A model generated the notes under the pieces. That model searched no databases. It was not told where the DNA came from and worked only from the letters and a program-made list of their open reading frames with translations. A program made the translations under genes and the position numbers. A stretch of DNA of 5,662 bases, taken from NCBI GenBank assembly GCA_900556255.1, contig USNZ01000101.1, positions 1 through 5,662 of the forward strand, read 5' to 3'. Below, one piece after another: positions 1 through 5,615 of the stretch. Each line of letters starts with the position of its first letter. Positions within the stretch are counted from its first letter, which is position 1. The stretch comes from an uncultured Oscillospiraceae bacterium. Lineage in GTDB: Bacteria; Bacillota; Clostridia; Oscillospirales; Ruminococcaceae.

Positions 1-1707
1 CAGGCGCCCGTTGCGGTTGCAGCGCCCCGCCGCCTGAATGATACTTTCCAGCGGCGCCAGTGCGCGGTACATCGCGTCAAAATCCAAATCGACGCCCGCC
101 TCAATGCACTGGGTCGCCACCACGCGGCAGCTGCGCCCGGCCTTGAGCCGTGCCTTGATTTCCTCCACCACCTGCAGCCGATGGGCGGGGCAAAGGTCGG
201 TGGTCAGCAAAAACAAACCGTCTTTTCCACAAAGTTTCTCCAGGCAGTGGAAAAGTTCCCGCGCATGGCGGCGCAGGTTGACCAGCACGCAGACGCGGTC
301 CTGCCCGGCAATTTCGGCGGCAAGCTGCTCCCACGTCGGGTTTTGGCTGCGTTCTTGGTTGACGAACAGCCGCCACTCCACCAGCACACGGCGCATTTGG
401 TCGTACAGCGCCGCACCGTTCGGCAAAATTTCGGTCGGGGTCCAGTCCGCCCCCGGCAGCGCACGGAAGTCCGGCTGGGTGGCGGTGGAAAATACCATGC
501 TGCAGCGGTATTTGCGGCACAGCGCATTGACCGCCTGCACGGTCGCGGGGGCAAGGTCGGCGGGCAGGCTTTGCGCCTCATCAAACAGCACCACGCTGTC
601 GGCAATGCTGTGCAGCTTGCGGCAGTCGGTGGGGCGGTCGGCAAACAGGCTTTCAAAGAATTTTACCGAGGTCGTCAGCACCAGCGGCGCGTCCCAGCGG
701 GCGGCCAGCTCCCGCGCCTCGTCGGGCAGGTTTTTCTGGCTGTGGTCAACCAGCAGGTCGGGCAAAATTTGCTTATACGCCTTCTCGCTCTGCTCGGCCA
801 GTGTCAAAAACGGCAGCACAACGATGATGCGCCGCAGCCCGTTTGCCCTGCAGTGGCGCAGTGCAAAGTGCAGCATCGCCAGCGTTTTGCCCACGCCGGT
901 GGGGGCTGTCAGCGTAAACAGCCCGCAGGGGGCTTGCCCCGCGTCGCCGCACTGCGCAAACACACGGTCGCGGATGGCGTTCAGCGCAGGGTCGGCGGTG
1001 GAACCGGCCCGCAGCGCGGCGCAGTGGTCATACAGCGTTTGCAGCGCGGCGTCGGCATCCAGCGGTGCGCCGCTTGCCTTTTGCAGGTACAGCGGGTCAT
1101 TATCGGCGGCAGAGGTGCTGTAATCGGCATCCACCAGGCAGGAAAACAGCATCCGCGTGTCCAGCATATCCTCCACACGGTTTTGGCAGTGCCGCGCTGG
1201 CAAGGCGGGGATGCGCAGGTTCGGGAAATCCGCCGCAAACGCCTGCCATGCGCCGGCATATTCGGCCATTCCCCGCAGGGCGGTCGTCTTGCCGCCGGGG
1301 CAGCAATTTGCTGTATCGTCCCGATACAGGGCAAGCAGCATATCCTCCTCCCTGCCCTGACGCACCAGTGTATCCAGCCCCACCAGGCCGTCGTGATGCC
1401 CCTGTATCGCCTCCAGTACGGGGGCGTAATCGGGCAGTTTATCCGGCTTGTTGGGCAGGTGGCGCGCTATGTACAGCATCACCGCGCCGGGCGTCGCGTG
1501 GTCTATGTGCTGCATCGTGCCCGCCAGCACCTGCTGAAACCGCGCACTGTACTTGCCGAAATCGTGCCATTGCCCCGCCAGCCGTGCCTGCTGCGGGCAG
1601 CCGATTTCCTGCCCGAATCGCTCGGCCAGGGCGGCCACCCGTTCCAGATGCTCCTTGTTGGTCACCTTGCCGTGCAGGCTATCGGACTTTGCGTAAAATG
1701 TTTGCAT
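1..1707 (-). CDS. cas3: CRISPR-associated HD-nuclease/helicase Cas3 (probably type I-C), C-terminus cut by window edge
   Basis: Open minus-strand frame from ATG at 1707 to base 1, 569 codons with no stop. Cas3 is the effector of type I CRISPR interference: recruited by Cascade, it unwinds and degrades target DNA. The N-terminal HD nuclease shows EHLERV (H20), WHDFGK (H48, D49, K52), DHATPGA (H70), GHHDG (H104, H105) and LVDADY (D195) as candidate metal ligands. The SF2 helicase follows with Walker A APTGVGKT (268-275), motif II DEAQ (376-379), STATQ (407-411), motif V TQCIEAGVDLDFD (532-544) and motif VI QAAGRCNRNG (558-567). All catalytic motifs visible are intact, so it appears functional; perhaps 150-250 residues are missing. 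A ribosome site AAGGGGG (1720-1714) lies 6 bases before the ATG. Subtype I-C is inferred from the HD-helicase fusion and motif wording. In most I-C loci cas3 comes first, so cas5, cas8c and cas7 would be expected just off the left edge. The Cas3 call is near certain; the subtype is not. Confidence 0.95.
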   Translation of the reverse strand, partial: MQTFYAKSDSLHGKVTNKEHLERVAALAERFGQEIGCPQQARLAGQWHDFGKYSARFQQVLAGTMQHIDHATPGAVMLYIARHLPNKPDKLPDYAPVLEAIQGHHDGLVGLDTLVRQGREEDMLLALYRDDTANCCPGGKTTALRGMAEYAGAWQAFAADFPNLRIPALPARHCQNRVEDMLDTRMLFSCLVDADYSTSAADNDPLYLQKASGAPLDADAALQTLYDHCAALRAGSTADPALNAIRDRVFAQCGDAGQAPCGLFTLTAPTGVGKTLAMLHFALRHCRANGLRRIIVVLPFLTLAEQSEKAYKQILPDLLVDHSQKNLPDEARELAARWDAPLVLTTSVKFFESLFADRPTDCRKLHSIADSVVLFDEAQSLPADLAPATVQAVNALCRKYRCSMVFSTATQPDFRALPGADWTPTEILPNGAALYDQMRRVLVEWRLFVNQERSQNPTWEQLAAEIAGQDRVCVLVNLRRHARELFHCLEKLCGKDGLFLLTTDLCPAHRLQVVEEIKARLKAGRSCRVVATQCIEAGVDLDFDAMYRALAPLESIIQAAGRCNRNGRL

Positions 1708-1733
1708 ACGCAGCCCCCTTTCTTGCTGCTTTC

Positions 1734-1762
1734 ATTATAACACTGTCTGCGGGTAATAAAAC
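1734..1762 (-). promoter_or_regulatory. Likely cas3 promoter
   Basis: A perfect TATAAT (read on the minus strand, 1739-1734) lies 26 bases before the cas3 ATG. The upstream -35 region is poor (GTTTTA or TTTTAT at about 1756-1762), so the promoter rests mainly on the -10. A start near 1727 would leave a leader of about 20 bases containing the ribosome site. Confidence 0.5.
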
Positions 1763-1884
1763 GGACTTTCATTTGATACTCTCAGCTTCGTTGCACTGCA
1801 CAAAATGTTTATCCGTCATTTGTTGAATACGGCAAAAGCCTGTCTTTTCGCCGCAAATATTCTTGAACATCTGTGCAAAAAGCC

Positions 1885-1913
1885 TTGTTTATTTTGTACA
1901 CTTATGCTAAAAT
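1885..1913 (+). promoter_or_regulatory. Promoter of the 5'-nucleotidase gene
   Basis: TTGTTT (1885-1890), a 17-base spacer, then TAAAAT (1908-1913) preceded by the TGn extension (TGC, 1905-1907). Predicted start near 1920, giving a leader of about 40 bases before the ATG at 1960. It is divergent from the cas3 promoter about 120-180 bases away. Confidence 0.6.
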
Positions 1914-1945
1914 ATTCGGAGAAAAGTGCAAAACCATTTCGCAGC

Positions 1946-1952
1946 AAGGAGA
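1946..1952 (+). promoter_or_regulatory. Ribosome binding site deciding the nucleotidase start
   Basis: AAGGAGA sits 7 bases before the ATG at 1960. The frame is open upstream to a GTG at 1873, but that GTG lies upstream of the predicted promoter and would put 29 residues in front of a clean signal peptide, so the ATG at 1960 is chosen. Confidence 0.8.
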
Positions 1953-1959
1953 ACGCACC

Positions 1960-3918
1960 ATGAAAAACCTCTCAGCCATCACGTTGGCGGCCGCCCTGCT
2001 GCTGTCAGTCGGCCTCTGCCCGCTGACTGTATGCGCAGCACCCGAAGCTGACAAAACGGTGGACATACTTTTTACCCACGACACACACTCGCACGTCAAC
2101 TCGTTTACCACGATCATCGACGATTGGGAGGTCGACGTCGGCGGCTTTGCCCGCATGAACACGCTGATTGAAGCCCAAAAGGCGCAAAATCCCGACACAC
2201 TGATCCTCGACGGCGGCGATTTCTCGATGGGTACACTGATCCAGACCGTCTTTGAGACGCAGGCCGCCGAGCTGCGTCTGCTGGGTTTGCTCGGCTGCGA
2301 CGCGACGACCTTCGGCAACCACGAGTTCGACTACCGTTCCAAGGGTCTGGCCAACATGCTGACCAGCGCCAAGGAGTCCGGCGACGATGTCCCCGCCATG
2401 GTCATCTGCAACGTAGACTGGGAAACGATGGAGGCCGACGGCCTGACCGACGGCCAGCAGCTGATTCGGGATGCCTTTGCGCTGTACGATGTCCGAGACT
2501 ACACAGTCATTGAAAAAGGCGACACGGACATTGCCGTGGTGGGCGTTTTCGGCAAGGATGCACTGGCCTGTGCGCCGACCTGCGAGCTGAAATTTTCCGA
2601 CCCCGTCGAGGCCGTCAGGGCAACGGTGGCCGACATCAAGGCCAACGAGGACGTAGACATGATCGTCTGCGTATCCCACAGCGGCACCTGGGACGACGAA
2701 AGCCGGTCCGAGGACGAGATCCTTGCCAAGGCCGTGCCCGATCTGGACCTGATTTTAAGCGGCCACACCCACACCGAAATCGAGGAGCCGATCTTGCACG
2801 GCAACACCTATGTGGTATCCTGCGGCGAGTACGGCAAAAACCTGGGACAGCTTTCGCTGACGCAAAAAGCCGACGGACGCTGGCAGATGACCGACTACCG
2901 GCTGCTGCCCCTGACCTCCGATGTGGAGGCCGACGCCGAAACACAGCGTGTCATCGACGGTTTTATGGACACCGTGGACACCGACTATCTGGCCCGATTC
3001 GGCTATACCAAAGATCAGGTTCTGGCGGAAAACGACATTGTTTTTTCGACCCAAAAGGATTTGGAAAATCTTCACACCGAGCACAACCTCGGTGACATCA
3101 TTGCGGACGCCTATGTATACGCCGTTGAAAACGCCGACGATTTTGACGGCACATCGGTCAATTTGGCCGTTGTGCCCAGCGGTACCGTGCGCGACACCTA
3201 CGCGCGCGGCGATATCACGGTCGAGCAGGTGTTCAACTCTTTCTCGCTGGGTATCGGCGCGGACGGCGTGCCCGGCTACCCGCTGATCAGCGTCTACCTG
3301 ACGGGCAGGGAAATCAAGACCGCGGCCGAAATCGACGCCTCTGTGTCGGATTTCATGACCACCGCGCGGCTGTACTGCAGCGGGCTGAACTTCACCTACA
3401 ACCCCCATCGTATGCTGCTGAACAAGGTCACCGATGTGTATCTGCAGGACGAATCGGGGCGCACGGAGCTGCAGGACGACCAACTGTACCGCGTTGTGGC
3501 CGATTTGTACAGCGGGCAGATGCTCAGCGCCGTGACCGAAATGTCCTACGGCATTTTGTCCATCGTGCCCAAATACGCCGACGGTACGCCCATTACGGAT
3601 TTTGAGGATGTCATCCTAACCGAAAACGGCAGAGAGCTGAAAGCCTGGGACGCCATCGCGCGGTATATGGCCTCGTTTGAGGACACCGACGGCAACGGCA
3701 TCCCCAACGTGCCGGCTTATTACAGCACCACCCACGGCCGCAAGGAAGTTGACGACAGCAAAAACATTGTGGCCCTGTTGAAAAGCCCCAACCGTTTCAC
3801 GGCCATCTTTGTCGGCGTGCTTCTGGCGGCACTTGTGCTTGTCGTGCTGCTCGTGCTGCTGATTCGCAAGCTCGTCAAGGTTATTTTGGCCAGGTGCAAA
3901 AAGAATCGGCAAAGATAA
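1960..3918 (+). CDS. Secreted, membrane-anchored 5'-nucleotidase / UDP-sugar hydrolase family metallophosphatase
   Basis: 652 residues. Residues 1-27 form a signal peptide (charged start, hydrophobic core, end near VCAA). The calcineurin-like metallophosphatase domain (about 34-320) has every two-metal motif: HDTHSH (D41, H43), DGGD (D87), GNHEFD (N120, H121), VSH (H240) and GHTHT (H269, H271). A 5'-nucleotidase C-terminal domain (about 350-540) follows, with NLGDIIADA (376-384) and PSGTVRD (406-412). A membrane helix at about 614-635 and a basic tail (RKLVK to the end) anchor it with the enzyme outside, in place of an LPXTG signal. Family members hydrolyse extracellular nucleotides or UDP-sugars for nucleoside and phosphate salvage; the exact substrate here is unknown. 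The usual Asn-containing N-x-G-x-R substrate motif reads S-G-T-V-R (407-411), so nucleotide specificity is less secure than phosphoesterase activity. It is monocistronic, with its own promoter and a downstream terminator at 4020-4045. Confidence 0.93.
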   Translation: MKNLSAITLAAALLLSVGLCPLTVCAAPEADKTVDILFTHDTHSHVNSFTTIIDDWEVDVGGFARMNTLIEAQKAQNPDTLILDGGDFSMGTLIQTVFETQAAELRLLGLLGCDATTFGNHEFDYRSKGLANMLTSAKESGDDVPAMVICNVDWETMEADGLTDGQQLIRDAFALYDVRDYTVIEKGDTDIAVVGVFGKDALACAPTCELKFSDPVEAVRATVADIKANEDVDMIVCVSHSGTWDDESRSEDEILAKAVPDLDLILSGHTHTEIEEPILHGNTYVVSCGEYGKNLGQLSLTQKADGRWQMTDYRLLPLTSDVEADAETQRVIDGFMDTVDTDYLARFGYTKDQVLAENDIVFSTQKDLENLHTEHNLGDIIADAYVYAVENADDFDGTSVNLAVVPSGTVRDTYARGDITVEQVFNSFSLGIGADGVPGYPLISVYLTGREIKTAAEIDASVSDFMTTARLYCSGLNFTYNPHRMLLNKVTDVYLQDESGRTELQDDQLYRVVADLYSGQMLSAVTEMSYGILSIVPKYADGTPITDFEDVILTENGRELKAWDAIARYMASFEDTDGNGIPNVPAYYSTTHGRKEVDDSKNIVALLKSPNRFTAIFVGVLLAALVLVVLLVLLIRKLVKVILARCKKNRQR

Positions 3919-4019
3919 TGTCCACTTATCAACTATGTGACGAACCCACTATTCGCATTATGCTTTATGAGAATATGTGGCTTGTATCGAAGATAATCGC
4001 ATGATTGGTGATGTAGAAT

Positions 4020-4045
4020 GAAAAAGGGGCGTAAGCCCCTTTTTT
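4020..4045. terminator. Bidirectional intrinsic terminator
   Basis: Perfect 10-base stem AAAAAGGGGC / GCCCCTTTTT around a GTAA loop, with a T-run on the plus strand and a matching T-run on the minus strand. It can end both the rightward nucleotidase transcript and the leftward DJ-1-family transcript. Confidence 0.85.
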
Positions 4046-4107
4046 GTATGATTGTAAATAGTCGAAAAACGTCTTTGTGGCAACATGGTTTTATCATAAA
4101 CGGAAAA

Positions 4108-4680
4108 CTATTGAATACCAAACGTTTTTGCAGGAATATCAATTCCTACCATTTTTCCGAAAGCCAATGCCCATTTGACAAAATTGTATGATATTGATGT
4201 GATTATATTGCCAGTTATAATATATCCATCCTTAATGGACTTGTTTATATTGTCATCCCAGCCCACCATTTCTGCTAAATCACTTTCGGAAAATCCTTCT
4301 TCAAAAATCTCTTCTTTATTGACACCAGCCATGAACGGTTTTCCATTAAGTAATCCGGCTCTGACAAGTAACAGAGGTGCAATTGAAATAGCTCCTATTG
4401 TTTTTCCGTCAAACTTTTTGATGAAATCTATTATTTTTTTGTTTTCAATAGCCTCTCTGATATCCATTGCACCAGGCAATATCAAGCTGTCATACGCATC
4501 CAAATCAAAATTATCAATAGTAGCATCGGGAATTACTGATAATCCATCTTCACTTCTGATTGCCTGTTTTGAAATCCCAAAAATTGTAATTGGTTTTTCA
4601 GCGAGTGCCAATATCTCAAGCGCAGGACTGATTTCAAAATTACAAAATGAATCATATAATAATACGGCAGTTTTTTTCAT
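4108..4680 (-). CDS. DJ-1/PfpI superfamily protein with Ser at the nucleophile position
   Basis: 190 residues, a normal single-domain length. It starts MKKTAVLLYDSF with conserved E16 (NFEIS) and continues through the Rossmann-like core: a strand ending LILPGA (66-71) and the elbow GAISIAP (96-102), followed by helix LLLVRAGLL. In DJ-1/PfpI/ThiJ proteins the elbow normally carries a reactive Cys after A-I; here it is S99, and the only Cys in the protein is C13. Classical Cys-based protease, deglycase or redox activity is therefore doubtful. Related clostridial proteins may share this Ser form; that is my recollection, not checked. GGAGG (4694-4690) lies 9 bases before the ATG, and a TGG-TATAAT promoter lies upstream. 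It stands alone within the AT-rich island, beside a recombinase remnant, pointing to transfer. Its function is unknown. The family call is firm, the role open. Confidence 0.88.
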   Translation of the reverse strand: MKKTAVLLYDSFCNFEISPALEILALAEKPITIFGISKQAIRSEDGLSVIPDATIDNFDLDAYDSLILPGAMDIREAIENKKIIDFIKKFDGKTIGAISIAPLLLVRAGLLNGKPFMAGVNKEEIFEEGFSESDLAEMVGWDDNINKSIKDGYIITGNIITSISYNFVKWALAFGKMVGIDIPAKTFGIQ

Positions 4681-4728
4681 ATCAATTTTCCTCCATATAC
4701 AAATTCAGTCTGGTAAATTACCTTTTTA

Positions 4729-4758
4729 ATTATACCATAGGTTCTTTGACGGATGCAA
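4729..4758 (-). promoter_or_regulatory. Promoter of the DJ-1-like gene
   Basis: Read leftward: a weak TTGCAT (4758-4753), 18 bases, then TATAAT (4734-4729) with a TGG extension directly before it. The -10 lies about 50 bases upstream of the ATG. The -35 element falls inside the recombinase remnant on the other side. Confidence 0.6.
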
Positions 4759-5010
4759 TCGAAGTGGAACAGGCAAAGGCAAGACTAATTGTAGATGAAC
4801 ATTCTGTAAAAGAGTATTTTAAGCAGTACGCTAATGCAAACTTAGATGATGCAGAAATAAGAGATTCTGTATTGAATTATTTTGTTGATAAGATTTATGT
4901 CTATGATGATAAAATTACAGTTACAGGCTGTTTTAGTGGGGAACCGACGGAAATACCGTTTACAGAGTTTTCAGAGTTCGACTGCGAAACAGTCAGCCCC
5001 CCCTGCTTAA
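4743..5010 (+). pseudogene. C-terminal remnant of a large serine recombinase
   Basis: The plus-strand frame encodes the tail of a large serine site-specific recombinase (transposon/phage integrase type). It begins near SLTDAIEVEQAKA (coiled-coil-like), then the helical DEHSVKEYFKQYANANLDD and RDSVLNYFVDKIYVYDDKI (VYDDKI matches the family YLYDDK(I/L) strand), and ends TGCFSGEPTEIPF...SEFDCETVSPP. The catalytic N-terminal resolvase domain, the recombinase domain and the zinc ribbon are absent, so it cannot be active. Upstream codons of the same frame (from ATG 4647) run antisense through the start of the DJ-1 gene and show no recombinase similarity, so homology begins at about 4743. At the end a run of seven C (4997-5003) keeps the frame open through the downstream terminator; with six C the frame would stop at TAA 5008-5010. 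The family is recognised from memory of motif wording. Confidence 0.75.
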
Positions 5011-5014
5011 CGGC

Positions 5015-5061
5015 AAAAAAGGCCGGGCAGAACCCCTTTTGGGGTCCTGTCCGGTCTTTTT
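5015..5061. terminator. Long bidirectional intrinsic terminator
   Basis: A 21-base stem (5016-5036 with 5041-5061) around a TTTT loop, with two G-T wobbles and one A-C mismatch. The core is GGCCGGGCAG pairing with CTGTCCGGTC plus CCCC/GGGG. A-tract on the left and T-tract on the right let it work in both directions: for the recombinase gene from the left and the DUF1540-like gene from the right. Confidence 0.88.
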
Positions 5062-5100
5062 CTGTGCAGGTCTGCCCTGCCCTATTGCCGCTGTGCGGGG

Positions 5101-5259
5101 TTATTTTTCCTCGTAGCTGTTGCAGAAATGCGGGTTGGGCTGGGTCTGGCTGCAATGCTCGCAGTGCTCGGTAACGTGGATCTGCTCCAGGCTGCACTTG
5201 CTGCCGCCCTCATGATGTGCACAGCTGCACACATCGCAGGTAACACCGATATTTTCCAT
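5101..5259 (-). CDS. Small Cys/His-rich protein, DUF1540-like
   Basis: 52 residues starting MENIGVTCDVCSCAHH. Seven cysteines (8, 11, 13, 22, 33, 36, 46) and six histidines give the pattern C-x2-C-x-C-x8-C followed by LEQIHV and a late PHFCNSYEE. This matches DUF1540, a short Firmicute domain with spaced cysteines, an I-x-V strand and a final Cys; a metal-binding role is likely but unproven. There is no signal peptide or membrane helix, so it is probably cytosolic. The start is fixed by AAAGGAGG (5276-5269), 9 bases before the ATG; the frame is open further upstream, but that part lies antisense to the divergent gene and looks non-coding. Transcription would end at the 5015-5061 hairpin. It is divergent from another Cys-rich micro-gene. 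Confidence 0.82.
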   Translation of the reverse strand: MENIGVTCDVCSCAHHEGGSKCSLEQIHVTEHCEHCSQTQPNPHFCNSYEEK

Positions 5260-5268
5260 ATACTGTCG

Positions 5269-5276
5269 CCTCCTTT
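5269..5276 (-). promoter_or_regulatory. Ribosome binding site of the DUF1540-like gene
   Basis: AAAGGAGG on the minus strand, 9 bases before the ATG at 5259. It is a full anti-16S match and decides the 52-codon start over the longer open frame reaching back to 5514. Confidence 0.88.
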
Positions 5277-5317
5277 CGGCTACGGGTAGTATGCGCCGCC
5301 GCACGCAAAATATACAC

Positions 5318-5346
5318 TTGCCTGCCGCAAATTTTCGTGGTATAGT
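5318..5346 (+). promoter_or_regulatory. Promoter of the small Cys-rich membrane protein gene
   Basis: TTGCCT (5318-5323), a 17-base spacer, then TATAGT (5341-5346) with a TGG extension (5338-5340). Predicted start near 5353, so the leader is very short, with GGAGG almost at its 5' end. Confidence 0.62.
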
Positions 5347-5353
5347 AATGGTT

Positions 5354-5358
5354 GGAGG
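5354..5358 (+). promoter_or_regulatory. Ribosome binding site of the small membrane protein gene
   Basis: GGAGG, 10 bases before the ATG at 5369. Starts further up the same frame (ATG 5291 and 5348) lie upstream of or on top of the promoter and this site, so they are not chosen. Confidence 0.7.
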
Positions 5359-5368
5359 CGATTTTGAA

Positions 5369-5530
5369 ATGGCAAGTGTAATTGTGGTGATCGTGATCTT
5401 TGTCTTGCTGGCGCTGGCCATCGGGTTCATCTGCCAAAACGGCGGCTGGCAGGGCGGCTGCGGCGGCAACTGTGCATCCTGCCATCGGCATTGCAGCGAA
5501 TCCCCCGCCGACAAGCAGGAAAAAAAGTAA
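5369..5530 (+). CDS. Small Cys/Gly-rich single-pass membrane protein, FeoB-associated-type
   Basis: 53 residues. A hydrophobic helix fills residues 3-21 (ASVIVVIVIF onwards), then a tail with five cysteines (22, 31, 35, 38, 42) set among Gly and His (GGCGGNCASCHRHC), ending in a charged KQEKK. An N-terminal helix plus a short C-x3-C-x2-C-x3-C tail is the layout of FeoB-associated Cys-rich membrane proteins, which usually sit by feoAB iron transporters in Firmicutes. No feo gene is in the window, so the iron link is a family inference only. The Cys tail could bind iron or another soft metal. It has its own extended -10 promoter and lies divergent from the DUF1540-like gene. Alternatively it is an unrelated thiol-rich micro-protein. 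Confidence 0.75.
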   Translation: MASVIVVIVIFVLLALAIGFICQNGGWQGGCGGNCASCHRHCSESPADKQEKK

Positions 5531-5549
5531 CGGCTGTTTCGGCTTTTTG

Positions 5550-5573
5550 ACAGAAAACATTTGCATTTTCTGT
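5550..5573 (+). repeat. AT-rich inverted repeat after the small membrane protein gene
   Basis: ACAGAAAA (5550-5557) and TTTTCTGT (5566-5573) pair perfectly over 8 bases around an 8-base loop, 20 bases after the stop codon. It may act as a weak terminator, but the stem is A/T-rich and no long T-run follows. Its right arm overlaps the -35 of the tRNA promoter. Confidence 0.3.
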
Positions 5574-5589
5574 TTAAGTTTGCTATACT
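5561..5589 (+). promoter_or_regulatory. tRNA promoter
   Basis: TTGCAT (5561-5566), a 17-base spacer, then TATACT (5584-5589) with a TGC extension. Predicted start near 5596, about 20 bases before the tRNA. A perfect TTGACA at 5547-5552 is 31 bases from this -10, too far to pair with it. Confidence 0.6.
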
Positions 5590-5615
5590 GTAATGGTATC
5601 GGCAGCAAACCTTAT

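Larger units (their letters stand above)
3919..5010. other. AT-rich island, probably horizontally acquired
   Basis: Base composition changes abruptly just after the nucleotidase stop: flanking genes are GC-rich with GC-ending codons, whereas this stretch is AT-rich and its DJ-1 gene uses many AAA, ATT and GAA codons. It returns to GC-rich sequence around 4990-5010. It contains a DJ-1-like gene and the tail of a serine recombinase, consistent with the scar of a mobile element. I see no clear flanking direct repeats, so its exact borders are inferred. The 100 bases at 3919-4019 hold no gene I can support. Confidence 0.55.

Noticed and set aside
38..1826. Long plus-strand open frames (38-1123, 181-1740, 1065-1826)
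   Set aside because: They are antisense to the cas3 frame, which carries all Cas3 motifs; their translations are compositionally odd (runs of Ala, Arg, Gln, Pro) with no recognisable domains.
1792..1840. Short symmetric words (TGCACTGCA, GGCAAAAGCC) in the cas3 upstream region as an operator, hairpin or CRISPR repeat
   Set aside because: Too short, not repeated at regular spacing, and expected by chance in this length; no array is present in the window.
3918..4004. 28-codon frame starting at an ATG that overlaps the nucleotidase stop (TAATG)
   Set aside because: No ribosome site suited to it, no recognisable motif, and it lies where composition changes; more likely island-edge sequence than a coupled gene.
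3933..4142. 69-codon minus-strand frame
   Set aside because: It runs through the terminator hairpin and overlaps the end of the DJ-1-like gene; no recognisable motif.
4175..4729. Plus-strand 184-codon frame
   Set aside because: It is the antisense shadow of the DJ-1-like gene, which has a family match, a ribosome site and a promoter.
5210..5608. 132-codon minus-strand frame opposite the small membrane protein
   Set aside because: It spans the tRNA promoter region and both divergent leaders, and has no domain; the plus-strand 53-codon gene explains this stretch.
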